From contig JAJFLP010000030.1 in NCBI GenBank assembly GCA_021772635.1, positions 55,704-119,703 of the forward strand: a DNA stretch of 64,000 nucleotides. Direction: 5' to 3'. Position 1 is the stretch's first letter; each line of letters begins with the position of its first letter. A program made the position numbers and the translations under genes. This DNA is from Verrucomicrobiota bacterium. Its GTDB lineage: Bacteria; Verrucomicrobiota; Lentisphaeria; JABSQK01; JAJFLO01. Shown in pieces: positions 44,350-52,906 of the stretch. The notes beneath the pieces were generated by a model, which was not told the origin of the DNA, did no database searches, and saw only the letters and a list, made by a program, of their open reading frames with translations.

Positions 44350-45138
44350 ATGAAAGCAATTATCCCTGCCGCCGGCTTAGGAACGCGGCAACGACCTATA
44401 TCGAAGTTCGTGCCAAAGGAGATGTTTCCGGTCGCTAATTATCCTGCCATTGAGTGGGTACTTAGTGAAGCGATTCAGAGCGGTTTCACTCAAATTCTGA
44501 TTGCGATCAACCGGAATAAGGAGATTATAAGAGAATATTGCCATTATCTCGAACCGAAAGTATCTGAGCTTTGCGAGGTGAATTTTGTGTATCAGGAAGA
44601 AGCCAACGGCTTCGGAGACGTACTGATACTTGCGCAAGACTTTCTTCACGGATCAGCTTTCGGTATCTTTCTTCCGGACGGCCTGGTGCCCGATGCATTA
44701 CCCATGGCCGATCTTAGGTCGAAATTCGATAAGTACGACGGTATTGTATTCGCGGTAAGGGAGAGCCGATGTCGAATTCCCGCGAGACACGGGGGATTTC
44801 AATTAGAGACCGTGGAGGAAAGCGTCTATAGGATTGCAGGCGTCGCTGAAACCGATTCTCTTTTTGAATTGAACGGGGTGACGGCTGAAATCGTCGGTGT
44901 CGGTCGTTATCTCGCCTCCGACCAGGTCGTCGGTTACGCGAAGCAGCTTTCGAAGCTTCGATCAAATTCCGAACTCGATGACGGCAAAATCCTTCGGTAC
45001 ATGTTGAAAATCGGTGCCCCGATCCACGCCGTACGCATCAGCGGTGAACGATATGATATATCCACGTCGAGCGGCCTTGCCTCGGCAATAACGCGACTAG
45101 ACGGAAGGCAACCTGAATATGGCAATGCCGATCATTAA
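44350..45138 (+). CDS. GalU-like sugar-1-phosphate nucleotidyltransferase
   Basis: 262 aa. The start AIIPAAGLGTRQRPISKFVPKEM is the nucleotide-binding signature of UTP-glucose-1-phosphate uridylyltransferases; NFVYQEEANGFGDVLILA and FLPDGLV with the metal-binding Asp follow. At 262 aa it is shorter than typical GalU (about 290-300), with the loss toward the C-terminus. It makes an NDP-sugar from a sugar phosphate. It overlaps the next gene by 20 bases. Confidence 0.87.
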   Translation: MKAIIPAAGLGTRQRPISKFVPKEMFPVANYPAIEWVLSEAIQSGFTQILIAINRNKEIIREYCHYLEPKVSELCEVNFVYQEEANGFGDVLILAQDFLHGSAFGIFLPDGLVPDALPMADLRSKFDKYDGIVFAVRESRCRIPARHGGFQLETVEESVYRIAGVAETDSLFELNGVTAEIVGVGRYLASDQVVGYAKQLSKLRSNSELDDGKILRYMLKIGAPIHAVRISGERYDISTSSGLASAITRLDGRQPEYGNADH

Positions 45139-46315
45139 ACCTGTTCTTGGCGATGACGAGATTCAAGCGGTCGCCGACGTACTGAAGTCCGGCTGGGTGA
45201 CGCAGGGGCCGCGAGTCGCGGAATTCGAAAAGCAGTTTGCCAGTTTTACCGGGGCCGGATTCGCCGTTGCGGTGTCAAATTGCACGGCCGCGCTGCACCT
45301 GGCACTTAAAGCTGTCGGTGTACGCGCTGATGACGAAGTGATCACGGTCAGTCATTCATATATCGCGACTGCGAACAGTATTCGTTATTGCAATGCGATA
45401 CCGGTATTCGTCGATATCGATCCGCTGACCTTCAATCTCGATCCGAACCTGGTCGAGAATGCTATTTCTGATCGAACGCGGGCGATACTATGTGTACACC
45501 AAATGGGTATGCCGTGCGATCTTACTCAGATAAAAAGGATCGCAGACGAGCGATCGCTGCCGTTGATTGAGGATGCTGCCTGTGCTGTCGGCAGCGAGAT
45601 ATTGCTCGGCACCGATTGGGAAATGATAGGGAAACCTTGCGGCGACATCGCGTGCTTTTCGTTTCATCCACGGAAATTACTGACTACGGGCGATGGCGGG
45701 ATGCTGACAACCGATAACAAGGAACATGATATTAAATTTCGGTTATGGCGTCAGCATAGTATGAGTATATCGGATACGATTCGTCACGATTCGAAGGACG
45801 TTAGATTTGAGTCGTATCCGGAATTGGGGTACAATTACCGGATGACGGATATTCAGGCCGCCGTCGGCATAGCCCAACTCAGGCGGATCCCCGGGATCAT
45901 TAAGAAACGGCGCGATCAAGTTCACCGCTATCGGGAATTGCTTGAGGCGATACCGGGATTAATACTGCCGTACGAACCTGAATGGGCACGCAGTAACTGG
46001 CAGAGCTTTTGCGTCCGCCTGCCTGGGGATTGTAATCAGGCACATGTCATGCAGTACATGCTGGACGCCGGAATTTCAACGCGGCGGGGGATAATGTGCG
46101 CACACCGGGAGCCAGCGTATAAACTAGAGCCTTGGCGATGCCGCAGCGGTCAAATGCAATGTGATACGGAGCCCTCTCGATGCGACGCGCTTCGGCAAAG
46201 CGAGCGGGCGCAGGAAGAGGCTATTATTTTACCGCTATACTACGAAATGTCCGATCAGGATATTGAAACTGTAGCAGCCACGTTGAAAGAGGCCTGCACG
46301 ATATCAACAGACTAA
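45119..46315 (+). CDS. DegT/DnrJ/EryC1/StrS aminotransferase
   Basis: 398 aa. PLP lysine is Lys186 in FSFHPRKLLTTGDGG; EDAACAVG (151-158) and VSNCTAALHLAL follow family pattern. It resembles perosamine synthase/PglE-type 4-aminotransferases. The ATG lies within the GalU-like gene (20-base overlap). An ATG six bases further on is also possible. An insert with extra cysteines (LEPWRCRSGQMQCDTEPSRC) near residue 345 is unusual. Confidence 0.91.
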   Translation: MAMPIIKPVLGDDEIQAVADVLKSGWVTQGPRVAEFEKQFASFTGAGFAVAVSNCTAALHLALKAVGVRADDEVITVSHSYIATANSIRYCNAIPVFVDIDPLTFNLDPNLVENAISDRTRAILCVHQMGMPCDLTQIKRIADERSLPLIEDAACAVGSEILLGTDWEMIGKPCGDIACFSFHPRKLLTTGDGGMLTTDNKEHDIKFRLWRQHSMSISDTIRHDSKDVRFESYPELGYNYRMTDIQAAVGIAQLRRIPGIIKKRRDQVHRYRELLEAIPGLILPYEPEWARSNWQSFCVRLPGDCNQAHVMQYMLDAGISTRRGIMCAHREPAYKLEPWRCRSGQMQCDTEPSRCDALRQSERAQEEAIILPLYYEMSDQDIETVAATLKEACTISTD

Positions 46316-46329
46316 ATTTCTCAGGTACC

Positions 46330-47328
46330 ATGCCGACAAGTACAGATACACCGGAATCAACTCAGGCCGAAACAGCAGCGCGACGGAATCCCTACGTATC
46401 CGTTATTACACCTGCTTATAATGAAGAGAAAAATCTCCGGCTACTATATGAGCGATTACGGGAAGTGCTTGAAAATGAAGAAATTGAATGGGAATGGATC
46501 GTAGTTGACGACCACTCGACAGACGATACATTCGGCGTAATTTCGAAGTTATCAAAGGAAGACACCCGAATCAAAGTCTTACGTTTTTCCCGGAATTTCG
46601 GTGCGCATACGGCGTTAATGTGTGGTTTGCATTGTGCCGGTGGCGACTGCGCCACGTCTATCGCCGGTGACCTCCAGGATCCACCGGAAATTATACCCAG
46701 TCTACTCGAGAAATGGCGATGCGGCAACCAGGTGGTGTGGGCTGCACGAATGGGGCGGACCGGTGAAAAAAGGATGACTGTCGGGTTCTCTAAGTTGTAT
46801 TATTGGTTAATGCGTAAGGTGATCGGATTCGAAGAGATGTCTGCGACGGGGGCTGATTTTTTTATGATCGACCGTTGCGTTCTAGACGCGATCAGTCGAT
46901 TTCGCGAAGCGCATGTGAGTATATTGGCATTGATTACTTGGCTCGGATTTCGTCACACGACTATCACCTACGACAAACACGCCCGTATCCACGGCGAATC
47001 CGGATGGACGTTCGGGAAAAAACTTAAGTTGATCATCGACTCCGTCATCTCATTTTCGTATCTTCCGATCCGGCTTATGTCATGCCTTGGGTTTCTGGTT
47101 GCGTTTTCTGGATTCGCTTATTCTGTATATATTATACGTAACTCCTTTGTTGGAAATCCAGTCGAAGGCTGGTCGTCTTTGATGGTCGTAGTTTTCGTTC
47201 TAGGAGGGGTTCAGATGCTGATGATGGGGATGCTCGGGGAGTACCTGTGGAGGGCGCTCGATGAGGCCCGGCAACGGCCGCGGTATATTCTGGAAAATTC
47301 ATGTAACATGAAATTGGATAAGGAGTAG
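46330..47328 (+). CDS. Polyprenyl-phosphate glycosyltransferase (DPMS/ArnC/GtrB-like GT2)
   Basis: 332 aa. VSVITPAYNEEKNLRLLYERL, VDDHSTDDT and IAGDLQDPPEIIP define the donor site; RIHGESGWTFGKKLKLIIDS precedes two membrane helices (about 235-310) and the basic tail ARQRPRYI. It makes a polyprenyl-phosphate sugar for a GT-C partner; the next gene, 13 bases on, is such a partner. A second enzyme of this class is at 7913. Confidence 0.9.
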   Translation: MPTSTDTPESTQAETAARRNPYVSVITPAYNEEKNLRLLYERLREVLENEEIEWEWIVVDDHSTDDTFGVISKLSKEDTRIKVLRFSRNFGAHTALMCGLHCAGGDCATSIAGDLQDPPEIIPSLLEKWRCGNQVVWAARMGRTGEKRMTVGFSKLYYWLMRKVIGFEEMSATGADFFMIDRCVLDAISRFREAHVSILALITWLGFRHTTITYDKHARIHGESGWTFGKKLKLIIDSVISFSYLPIRLMSCLGFLVAFSGFAYSVYIIRNSFVGNPVEGWSSLMVVVFVLGGVQMLMMGMLGEYLWRALDEARQRPRYILENSCNMKLDKE

Positions 47329-47341
47329 CTCCCTCCAGGAA

Positions 47342-48814
47342 GTGGAAAAGATCTTCAAATATTTTATACCCGGTGTGTGGATCTCTCTCTGTCTTACGCT
47401 TTGGGTGTTTATTGTTGTTCGATCGCCAGTCACGGCAGATGACGGATACTATCTTTACCACGCGCGGCTTATACTCGAGCAGGGGCTGACCCCTATCACT
47501 GACTTTATCGCCCACTACAGTCCGGGCTACGCATACATATATGCGGCGGTTTTCGCCTGCTTCGGGAACAGTTATACGGTCATTATGAGTCTGATGATGG
47601 TGCTTGGGTGTGCGACGATCATTATGATCGCGTACGACACGTTCAAGCGATACCAGTCGAACGTTTCTCCCATCATCGCATCATCATTCATGATCCCGGC
47701 GTGGCTCATTTACGGCGGCGCCCAGCCCTACCTCGAACCGCTCGTTATATTTTTTTCCGTGGTCGCCTATATTATCTACCGAAGCGGGTTAAATCCTGTC
47801 CGACTCAGGATATTCCTGACAGGATTGTTTCTCGGGGCCTCGCTTATGTGCAAGCAAGCCGCGCTCATGTTCGTGTTGGTGACGACTGTTCAGGTCGTAA
47901 TCGATCTAAAAGTCAAAGGCACCCGGCACGTACTCGCTGCCATCGTGTTATACTGGTTCGGCGTTGGGATTCCGTTCCTTGTATTCTGTGGTATCAGCGG
48001 ACTACAAGTATTTCCCACAGCATTTTATTTAGCCAATTTCGCCCACGACAGTTACGGTTACGATCCGGTGCCTCTTTCCTATGCGATCAGGATGTTTTTC
48101 CAGATGTATCCGATTACCGTACCCTTGCTGGCGTCCTTCCTGTGGGTCCTGATCAGGCATTCCGCAACGTTTAGCTTACCCCTGATGTATTTCGCAAGCG
48201 GGTTGTTGTTAATGCGGTTTCAAACCTTCGACCACTATTACTTGTTGATACTGCCCTGGGGTACCCTGTTGCTAATCCAAACTCTCCGTGACATTCATTC
48301 GAAAGTCAAAATAACACCGAGAGCCTGCCTGATTTGTGTCGCCGTTCTTGCGCCTATACTCGGTCCGCCTGTATATCGAAAGGGGAAATTCTATTCTTCA
48401 AGATTTAGTGCGACCGGAAAGCTGTTTCGGTCATTTTACGGAGGGCTGGGAACCGAAGCTCGAGAAGTACAGGTTGCCAAGGCAACCGAGATCGACAGTT
48501 GGCGTTTGGAGAAACCGATTATAATTCTCGGAGATCCGGCGCAACAGTACCTGGTAGATTCCGAGATAGCCGACAAGCGTGCTGATTACGGGTTTACGAT
48601 TTTCAATGATCCGCCGCGAAAACTGATTCGGGCGATTCGATCCGGCGCGGATTTCGTGTGTATCGAGACACCGAGCAATCGCCGCAATGTACTTGGGAGC
48701 AAGGATTATTTACTCAACGCCGGATTTAAACCGATCCGGGTATCAAATATAATGGGCGAGACACTAACCCATCTGTCCTTGAGAACTCAATTATCGGTGC
48801 CCACTGGCCGCTGA
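47342..48814 (+). CDS. GT-C-like multispanning membrane protein
   Basis: 490 aa from GTG at 47342, with about ten membrane segments in the first 330 residues and a soluble tail. The first loop has TADDGYYLYHARLILEQGLTPITDF, an Asp-Asp motif followed by a family-typical HYSPGYAYIYA, as in GT39/GT83/DUF2029-type sugar transferases. It is coupled to a polyprenyl-phosphate GT2, so it probably uses that donor in the periplasm. Confidence 0.78.
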   Translation: MEKIFKYFIPGVWISLCLTLWVFIVVRSPVTADDGYYLYHARLILEQGLTPITDFIAHYSPGYAYIYAAVFACFGNSYTVIMSLMMVLGCATIIMIAYDTFKRYQSNVSPIIASSFMIPAWLIYGGAQPYLEPLVIFFSVVAYIIYRSGLNPVRLRIFLTGLFLGASLMCKQAALMFVLVTTVQVVIDLKVKGTRHVLAAIVLYWFGVGIPFLVFCGISGLQVFPTAFYLANFAHDSYGYDPVPLSYAIRMFFQMYPITVPLLASFLWVLIRHSATFSLPLMYFASGLLLMRFQTFDHYYLLILPWGTLLLIQTLRDIHSKVKITPRACLICVAVLAPILGPPVYRKGKFYSSRFSATGKLFRSFYGGLGTEAREVQVAKATEIDSWRLEKPIIILGDPAQQYLVDSEIADKRADYGFTIFNDPPRKLIRAIRSGADFVCIETPSNRRNVLGSKDYLLNAGFKPIRVSNIMGETLTHLSLRTQLSVPTGR

Positions 48815-48857
48815 TGAATCGCGATTATCAACTCGCGGAATGGAATTAAGCAGAAAT

Positions 48858-48886
48858 GGAGTCCAATAGGGGACTTCCTTATTTTT
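48858..48886 (+). terminator. Intrinsic terminator
   Basis: Stem GGAGTCC (48858-48864) with GGACTTCC (48871-48878; one bulged T), then TTATTTTT. It lies 44 bases after the stop of the GT-C gene and would end that transcript before the convergent monooxygenase gene. Confidence 0.6.
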
Positions 48887-48896
48887 GCCTGCTGCG

Positions 48897-48940
48897 GAAT
48901 TATTCCGTTGCCGCCGCTTCGGCGGGATTAAATTCGAAAT
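48897..48940 (+). repeat. Possible fragment of the REP-like family
   Basis: CCGCCGCTTCGGCGGG hairpin followed by ATTAAATTC, similar to the hairpin plus TTTAATTC arrangement in the repeats at 50256 and 50863. Too short to be sure. Confidence 0.3.
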
Positions 48941-49018
48941 GGTTTACCGGCAACCTCAGGCCGGTGTCATGAAACTGCGGAAATCCGGCCGGGAGGACAG
49001 CGACTGGCGATCCCATGT

Positions 49019-50155
49019 TTACTGTTTTCTGAAAAACTTATCGAGAACGGTTGTCGTTGAATTTCGGGGTCCGTATTTGATTAAGGCGTCGCGGGCGGCG
49101 CAAATTATCCGGGACCCACTCATCACTACGTGATTCGCGATCCGGGACCTTTTCTGAATCGGCGCGATCTTCGCTCGGCGCTGCTTTTCGAATTCACGGA
49201 AAATATCAGAGAAACCGTGATTCTGATTTTTTACGAACAGTCGTTTCCCCAGCTCATAGCCGTCTTCTATCGCGGCGGATACGCCTTGCCCGGTTGTCGG
49301 AAGCATAGCGTGCGCCGCATCGCCGATGAGGATAATGCGGTTTGTGTGCCATCGCTGTAATTCCACTTCTTTAATCGAATCACTGTATATTGGAGTCGAA
49401 TTTGACAGATCACGAAGAGTTTTCGGTACGTATCCTCCAAAGTTCTGAAAAGTTGATCGCAGTCTGTCGATGGGGGCCTCGTCCAGGGTACAATTATCCG
49501 TACGCATCGAAGCAAAAATCCCGCACTCCGTTTCCGAGATTGGGTAATAACCCCAAATCTTTCCGGTCCCCAGCATTTCAATATTACCGCGCGGACAAAC
49601 TTCTGACAATTCAGCGATAAACGCCATGTACTCGGTATCATAGATAATCGGTGATTCGGAATTGAATATGAAACTCCTGACCTGAGAATTAATCCCGTCC
49701 GCACCGATGACCAGATCGTACCTGTGCCGGGTGTCGTTAGAAAACACGACTTCGACGTCATCGTCGCGTTCCACGACGCTTTTTAAAGTTGTTCCAAGAT
49801 TAACCTGAACACGGCTCGTGTGATTCCGCAGTACCTCATGTAAATCTTTGCGGTGTAAAAATTGGACGGCGGTACCGTACTTATTATTCAGGTAAGCGAA
49901 ATCCGTTTTCCTTAATCGTGTCCCGTATTCGTCAGTCGTCTCCTGAAATTCGTTTCTGTGACCCTTTTCCTCGAGTGGCCCGTATATGTTCAGATCTTTT
50001 AATATCTCGATCCCATTATACCAAAGCCCGATCACGTAGCCCGCCGGCTTCCATTGATTCGTTTTTTCGATGAGCGTTATCTCCGCCCCAGAACTTTCCA
50101 TAGCGGATACGACCGACAATCCGGCTATTCCTCCGCCTACGACTAATATTTTCAA
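49019..50155 (-). CDS. FAD-dependent monooxygenase (PHBH-like)
   Basis: 378 aa group A flavoprotein. FAD loop VVGGGIAGLS (6-14), DG motif LVIGADGINSQVR, and the second FAD motif ILIGDAAHAMLPTTGQGVSAAIEDG are all present. Such enzymes hydroxylate aromatic or other small substrates, or halogenate or reduce; they are not common in capsule loci. It could modify an acyl group or a lipid precursor. It stands alone on the minus strand, and its role in the locus is unknown. Confidence 0.9.
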   Translation of the reverse strand: MKILVVGGGIAGLSVVSAMESSGAEITLIEKTNQWKPAGYVIGLWYNGIEILKDLNIYGPLEEKGHRNEFQETTDEYGTRLRKTDFAYLNNKYGTAVQFLHRKDLHEVLRNHTSRVQVNLGTTLKSVVERDDDVEVVFSNDTRHRYDLVIGADGINSQVRSFIFNSESPIIYDTEYMAFIAELSEVCPRGNIEMLGTGKIWGYYPISETECGIFASMRTDNCTLDEAPIDRLRSTFQNFGGYVPKTLRDLSNSTPIYSDSIKEVELQRWHTNRIILIGDAAHAMLPTTGQGVSAAIEDGYELGKRLFVKNQNHGFSDIFREFEKQRRAKIAPIQKRSRIANHVVMSGSRIICAARDALIKYGPRNSTTTVLDKFFRKQ

Positions 50156-50255
50156 CGGTAAAGTCCTCTTCCTAATGTTCTGGACGCAACGTAATCATGG
50201 TGGCACTCAAATTCGCATCTGCTGCCCAGGAGTTGACACGAAATTTAATCCCGCC

Positions 50256-50343
50256 AGTGGGTTTAATTCCCCGACGCTTGCGTCGTAGTAAAGCTCTAAG
50301 AGTCTTTCATACCTCGCGGGCTTGCCCCGAGGAAGTTGATTAA
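50256..50343 (+). repeat. REP-like double-hairpin repeat, copy 1
   Basis: AGTGGGTTTAATTCCCC, then hairpin GACGC-TT-GCGTC, a 27-nt spacer, then a longer hairpin CCTCG(c)GGGC-TT-GCCCCGAGG and AAGTTGATTAA. It shares order and flanking words with the copy at 50863. It resembles elements mobilised by RAYT-type tyrosine transposases, none of which is in the window. Confidence 0.6.
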
Positions 50344-50862
50344 ATAAAGTACGAAAATTTAAATTATATCATTAGTGCCGGTCTTCAATATAAAAGAATC
50401 ACCACCGAACGTTGCGTAAATGTGTTTCTATCGAAAACTCGAAGGCGTTTAGTATAGTAAACACGTAATCGTTATGAAGGTGGGCCATCGAGGCTATATT
50501 AATTGAATCGTATTAACCGGGCACTTAACGTAGTCAATGTCGGCGGCGCAGGAGTTCAATCGGACGACAAGTTTTAAACAGCAAATGAAATTCCCTGCGT
50601 AGCGATGGCCTGTAAACGCGACATCTAGACGACAAAGAAGTTGGCATTTGGATTATAGACGTCATCAACTCATAAAACGTATTAGAGTCGGCGATAAGGA
50701 ATGTATTATTTACAGGAAAGTCTGAGAGAATGGAATCTGTTCACGAAGTTTGCTTGCGCAACTCTTTCGCTCAGACACCCTCTACTACCGTTATGAAATC
50801 GCGCCCGATTGGTCGCTGGGAAAACACGCCTCGAGGTGTCTTTCGCCTACTTGAACCCACAT

Positions 50863-50952
50863 AGTGGGGTTTCATTCCCCGCGGTTTATCGCGATACCAA
50901 AACTATTTCCAAAGCCGAGACCCCGTCTGCTCTGCGGCGGGGTAGTTCATTT
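50863..50952 (+). repeat. REP-like double-hairpin repeat, copy 2
   Basis: AGTGGGGTTTCATTCCCC, hairpin CGCG-GTTTAT-CGCG, spacer, hairpin ACCCCG...CGGGGT, then AGTTCATT. The sequence differs from copy 1 at most stem positions but both stems are kept. It ends a few bases before the ATG at 50956 and could affect translation there. Confidence 0.6.
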
Positions 50953-50955
50953 CTT

Positions 50956-52569
50956 ATGGGTAAATTCAAAGTGACTTTTAAACCGTTGAACCTGTTTTTC
51001 GTTTTTCTCGGTGCGACCGTATATTCACTATTATTGTTCGACTTTTCGTTTTCCGATTCAACGGATGCCGGCAGATATTACTCGATGGGCCTTTCTTTGG
51101 TCAACGAGGGTAAAATCCTTGAATATTATGACCCGTCCGAACCGGAAACGACAAGACTACCGCCTCTACTTCCTGCGATCTGCGCGGCGTCTTATGGGCT
51201 ATATGGCAAGACATGGGTTCCCATGCAGTCTTGTATTTACCTGTTCTGGCTGGCGTCGTTTATCGGGTTATACCGTTACGCGTCAATTAAATGCAAGGAG
51301 CATGTCTTCCCGTATTTTATCTTGATTGCGTTCAATATTAACCTAATCGAATTCTCGCATAGTGTCTTAACGGAAATTCCGTACTTCACACTGACTTTGT
51401 ACGCTCTCTACCTGCTTAACGTGTATCACCGTTGTGATTCGAAGCCATCCCTCTATGCTTCCGCAGTTCTTACCGGGCTGGCGTTCTTGTTTCGTCCTAT
51501 AGGCCTAAGCCTGATTATATCCGCAGTTATTACCTTATTTATCTGGAAACGGATACGATTGGGCTTTACCTGGTTAGGGATAGTATCTCTTGTAATATCT
51601 CCATGGATAATCAGCAACTTGCTCTCGGGTGGGACGCCCACGGGGCATCTGAATGATTTCTTTACGACCACCGCCGGCCTGAGCGCTTTGGCGAAACGCA
51701 TTATTTACAATATCGCATCCCTGGGGGGCGTAGAGGCGGGTACAACGTTCTTGAAGGGACTGCATTTTACACTGTTTATGGTCGGTGAATTTCATGTCCG
51801 TATACTGACTGTAGTGAGTTTAATCCTCTTCCTATTAATCATCACAGGATATTATTGTGCGGTGCGTAAGAAGGAGGACTCTCTCGAGGTGACTTATTGT
51901 CTTGTCTACTATTCGATATACTTGCTCTGGTCGTCCGCCTGGCGGAATTATCGGTTTGACTTAGTGATGATTCCGTTAATTTGCCTCTTCATGTTTCGCG
52001 GCATCCAATGGTTATCAACTTTTGTCTCTATAAGCAATTGCCGCCGCCTAATCTTGACGGTTGTCACGCTCCTCACGCTCAATAATTTTGTGCACGGCTT
52101 CCCCTTATTGCTGGAACGGTGGCCGAATAATATAAAGTTTATTCGCGGAGACAGGCTCGCGCCTTATACGCCGGAATTTAAGCCATTTGTTGCCGCCGCT
52201 GAGTACGCGAAGGAAAATATTCCCCGAATAAAACATATTCAGGATGCGAAAATTAGTCGATTTCCGGACTCGTCAAATAGTGAGCCGATCCGTTACCCTT
52301 ATAAGCAATCGCCCGTTTTCATGACCGCTCGTTTTTCAGTGTTTTTTGTGCTGTCAGGCCACAAAGCCGTTAGGTTTCCGAATATTTCACAACCCAAAGA
52401 GTTAATCCAATATTGTCGAACAAATCATATCCAGTATATCATAGCCGATACGATATACGGTGATTTTGGGAACAGGTGTTACCATTTCTTCTCTAGTCCG
52501 AAGAGGGGGGAATTTGAAGTGGTTTACGACAACGAAAAGGTGAAGATCATTAAGATCAAGTCCAGCTAG
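50956..52569 (+). CDS. GT-C-like multispanning membrane protein
   Basis: 537 aa from ATG at 50956, chosen because the first membrane helix (LNLFFVFLGATVYSLLLF) follows and upstream sequence is repeat. It has about ten to twelve hydrophobic segments. FSDSTDAGRYYSMGLSLVNEG resembles the acidic first loop of GT39/GT83-type enzymes, and PETTRLPPLLPA is also typical. The soluble C-terminal tail (from about 400) ends with IQYIIADTIYGD. It is a likely periplasmic sugar transferase. Its stop TAG is the first three bases of the repeat at 52567. Confidence 0.75.
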   Translation: MGKFKVTFKPLNLFFVFLGATVYSLLLFDFSFSDSTDAGRYYSMGLSLVNEGKILEYYDPSEPETTRLPPLLPAICAASYGLYGKTWVPMQSCIYLFWLASFIGLYRYASIKCKEHVFPYFILIAFNINLIEFSHSVLTEIPYFTLTLYALYLLNVYHRCDSKPSLYASAVLTGLAFLFRPIGLSLIISAVITLFIWKRIRLGFTWLGIVSLVISPWIISNLLSGGTPTGHLNDFFTTTAGLSALAKRIIYNIASLGGVEAGTTFLKGLHFTLFMVGEFHVRILTVVSLILFLLIITGYYCAVRKKEDSLEVTYCLVYYSIYLLWSSAWRNYRFDLVMIPLICLFMFRGIQWLSTFVSISNCRRLILTVVTLLTLNNFVHGFPLLLERWPNNIKFIRGDRLAPYTPEFKPFVAAAEYAKENIPRIKHIQDAKISRFPDSSNSEPIRYPYKQSPVFMTARFSVFFVLSGHKAVRFPNISQPKELIQYCRTNHIQYIIADTIYGDFGNRCYHFFSSPKRGEFEVVYDNEKVKIIKIKSS

Positions 52570-52692
52570 ACTGCAAGCAGTCGAATTTTCGACGATCTCT
52601 TGTCACGGTAGGCAAAGATTTTAGAAAACTTGTCGACGTCAGTCAGGTAGCGACAACGTCGCGCACGCGAAATCTTGACTGGAGTTAGTACA
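52567..52692 (+). repeat. Hairpin-ended dispersed repeat, subfamily A (long form)
   Basis: 126 bp, TAGACTGCAAGCAGTCGAA at the left, TTGACTGGAGTTAGTACA at the right, with an insert that differs from those at 15763 and 30188 (contains GCGACAACGTCGC, an inverted repeat). Its first three bases are the stop codon of the membrane protein gene. Confidence 0.88.
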
Positions 52693-52906
52693 ACATAGAC
52701 GATTGAGCAACGACAAATTCTCCACAAACGTTGAAGCCCGATGTCATCTTTTAAGCTTAAGAATGATATAATCCTCTTGGGCGGAAGTCGGTTTGGACGA
52801 GGCTCGACTTCGCCGCTGCATTAGAAGATATTCGCTGTTGAAACGGAAGATTAGCGTATGACGTCTTGCCCTGCGAGTGGCGACAATGCTGAATATCTCG
52901 ACCGTG
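52693..52906. other. Gap after the repeat
   Basis: A 61-codon minus-strand frame (52744-52929) overlaps the end of the next gene by 23 bases in another frame. It has no recognisable domain; it could be the tail of a frameshifted gene, but this is not supported. Confidence 0.25.

Larger units (their letters stand above)
50156..50955. other. 800-bp intergenic region with two REP-like repeats
   Basis: No gene seen. It contains double-hairpin repeats at 50256-50343 and 50863-50952. A solo repeat end (CGAAAACTCGAAGGCGTTTAGTATA, split by similarity to C/D termini) is near 50428-50455. An open frame from 50809 runs into the following gene but passes through the second repeat and is unlikely to be translated. 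Confidence 0.5.
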
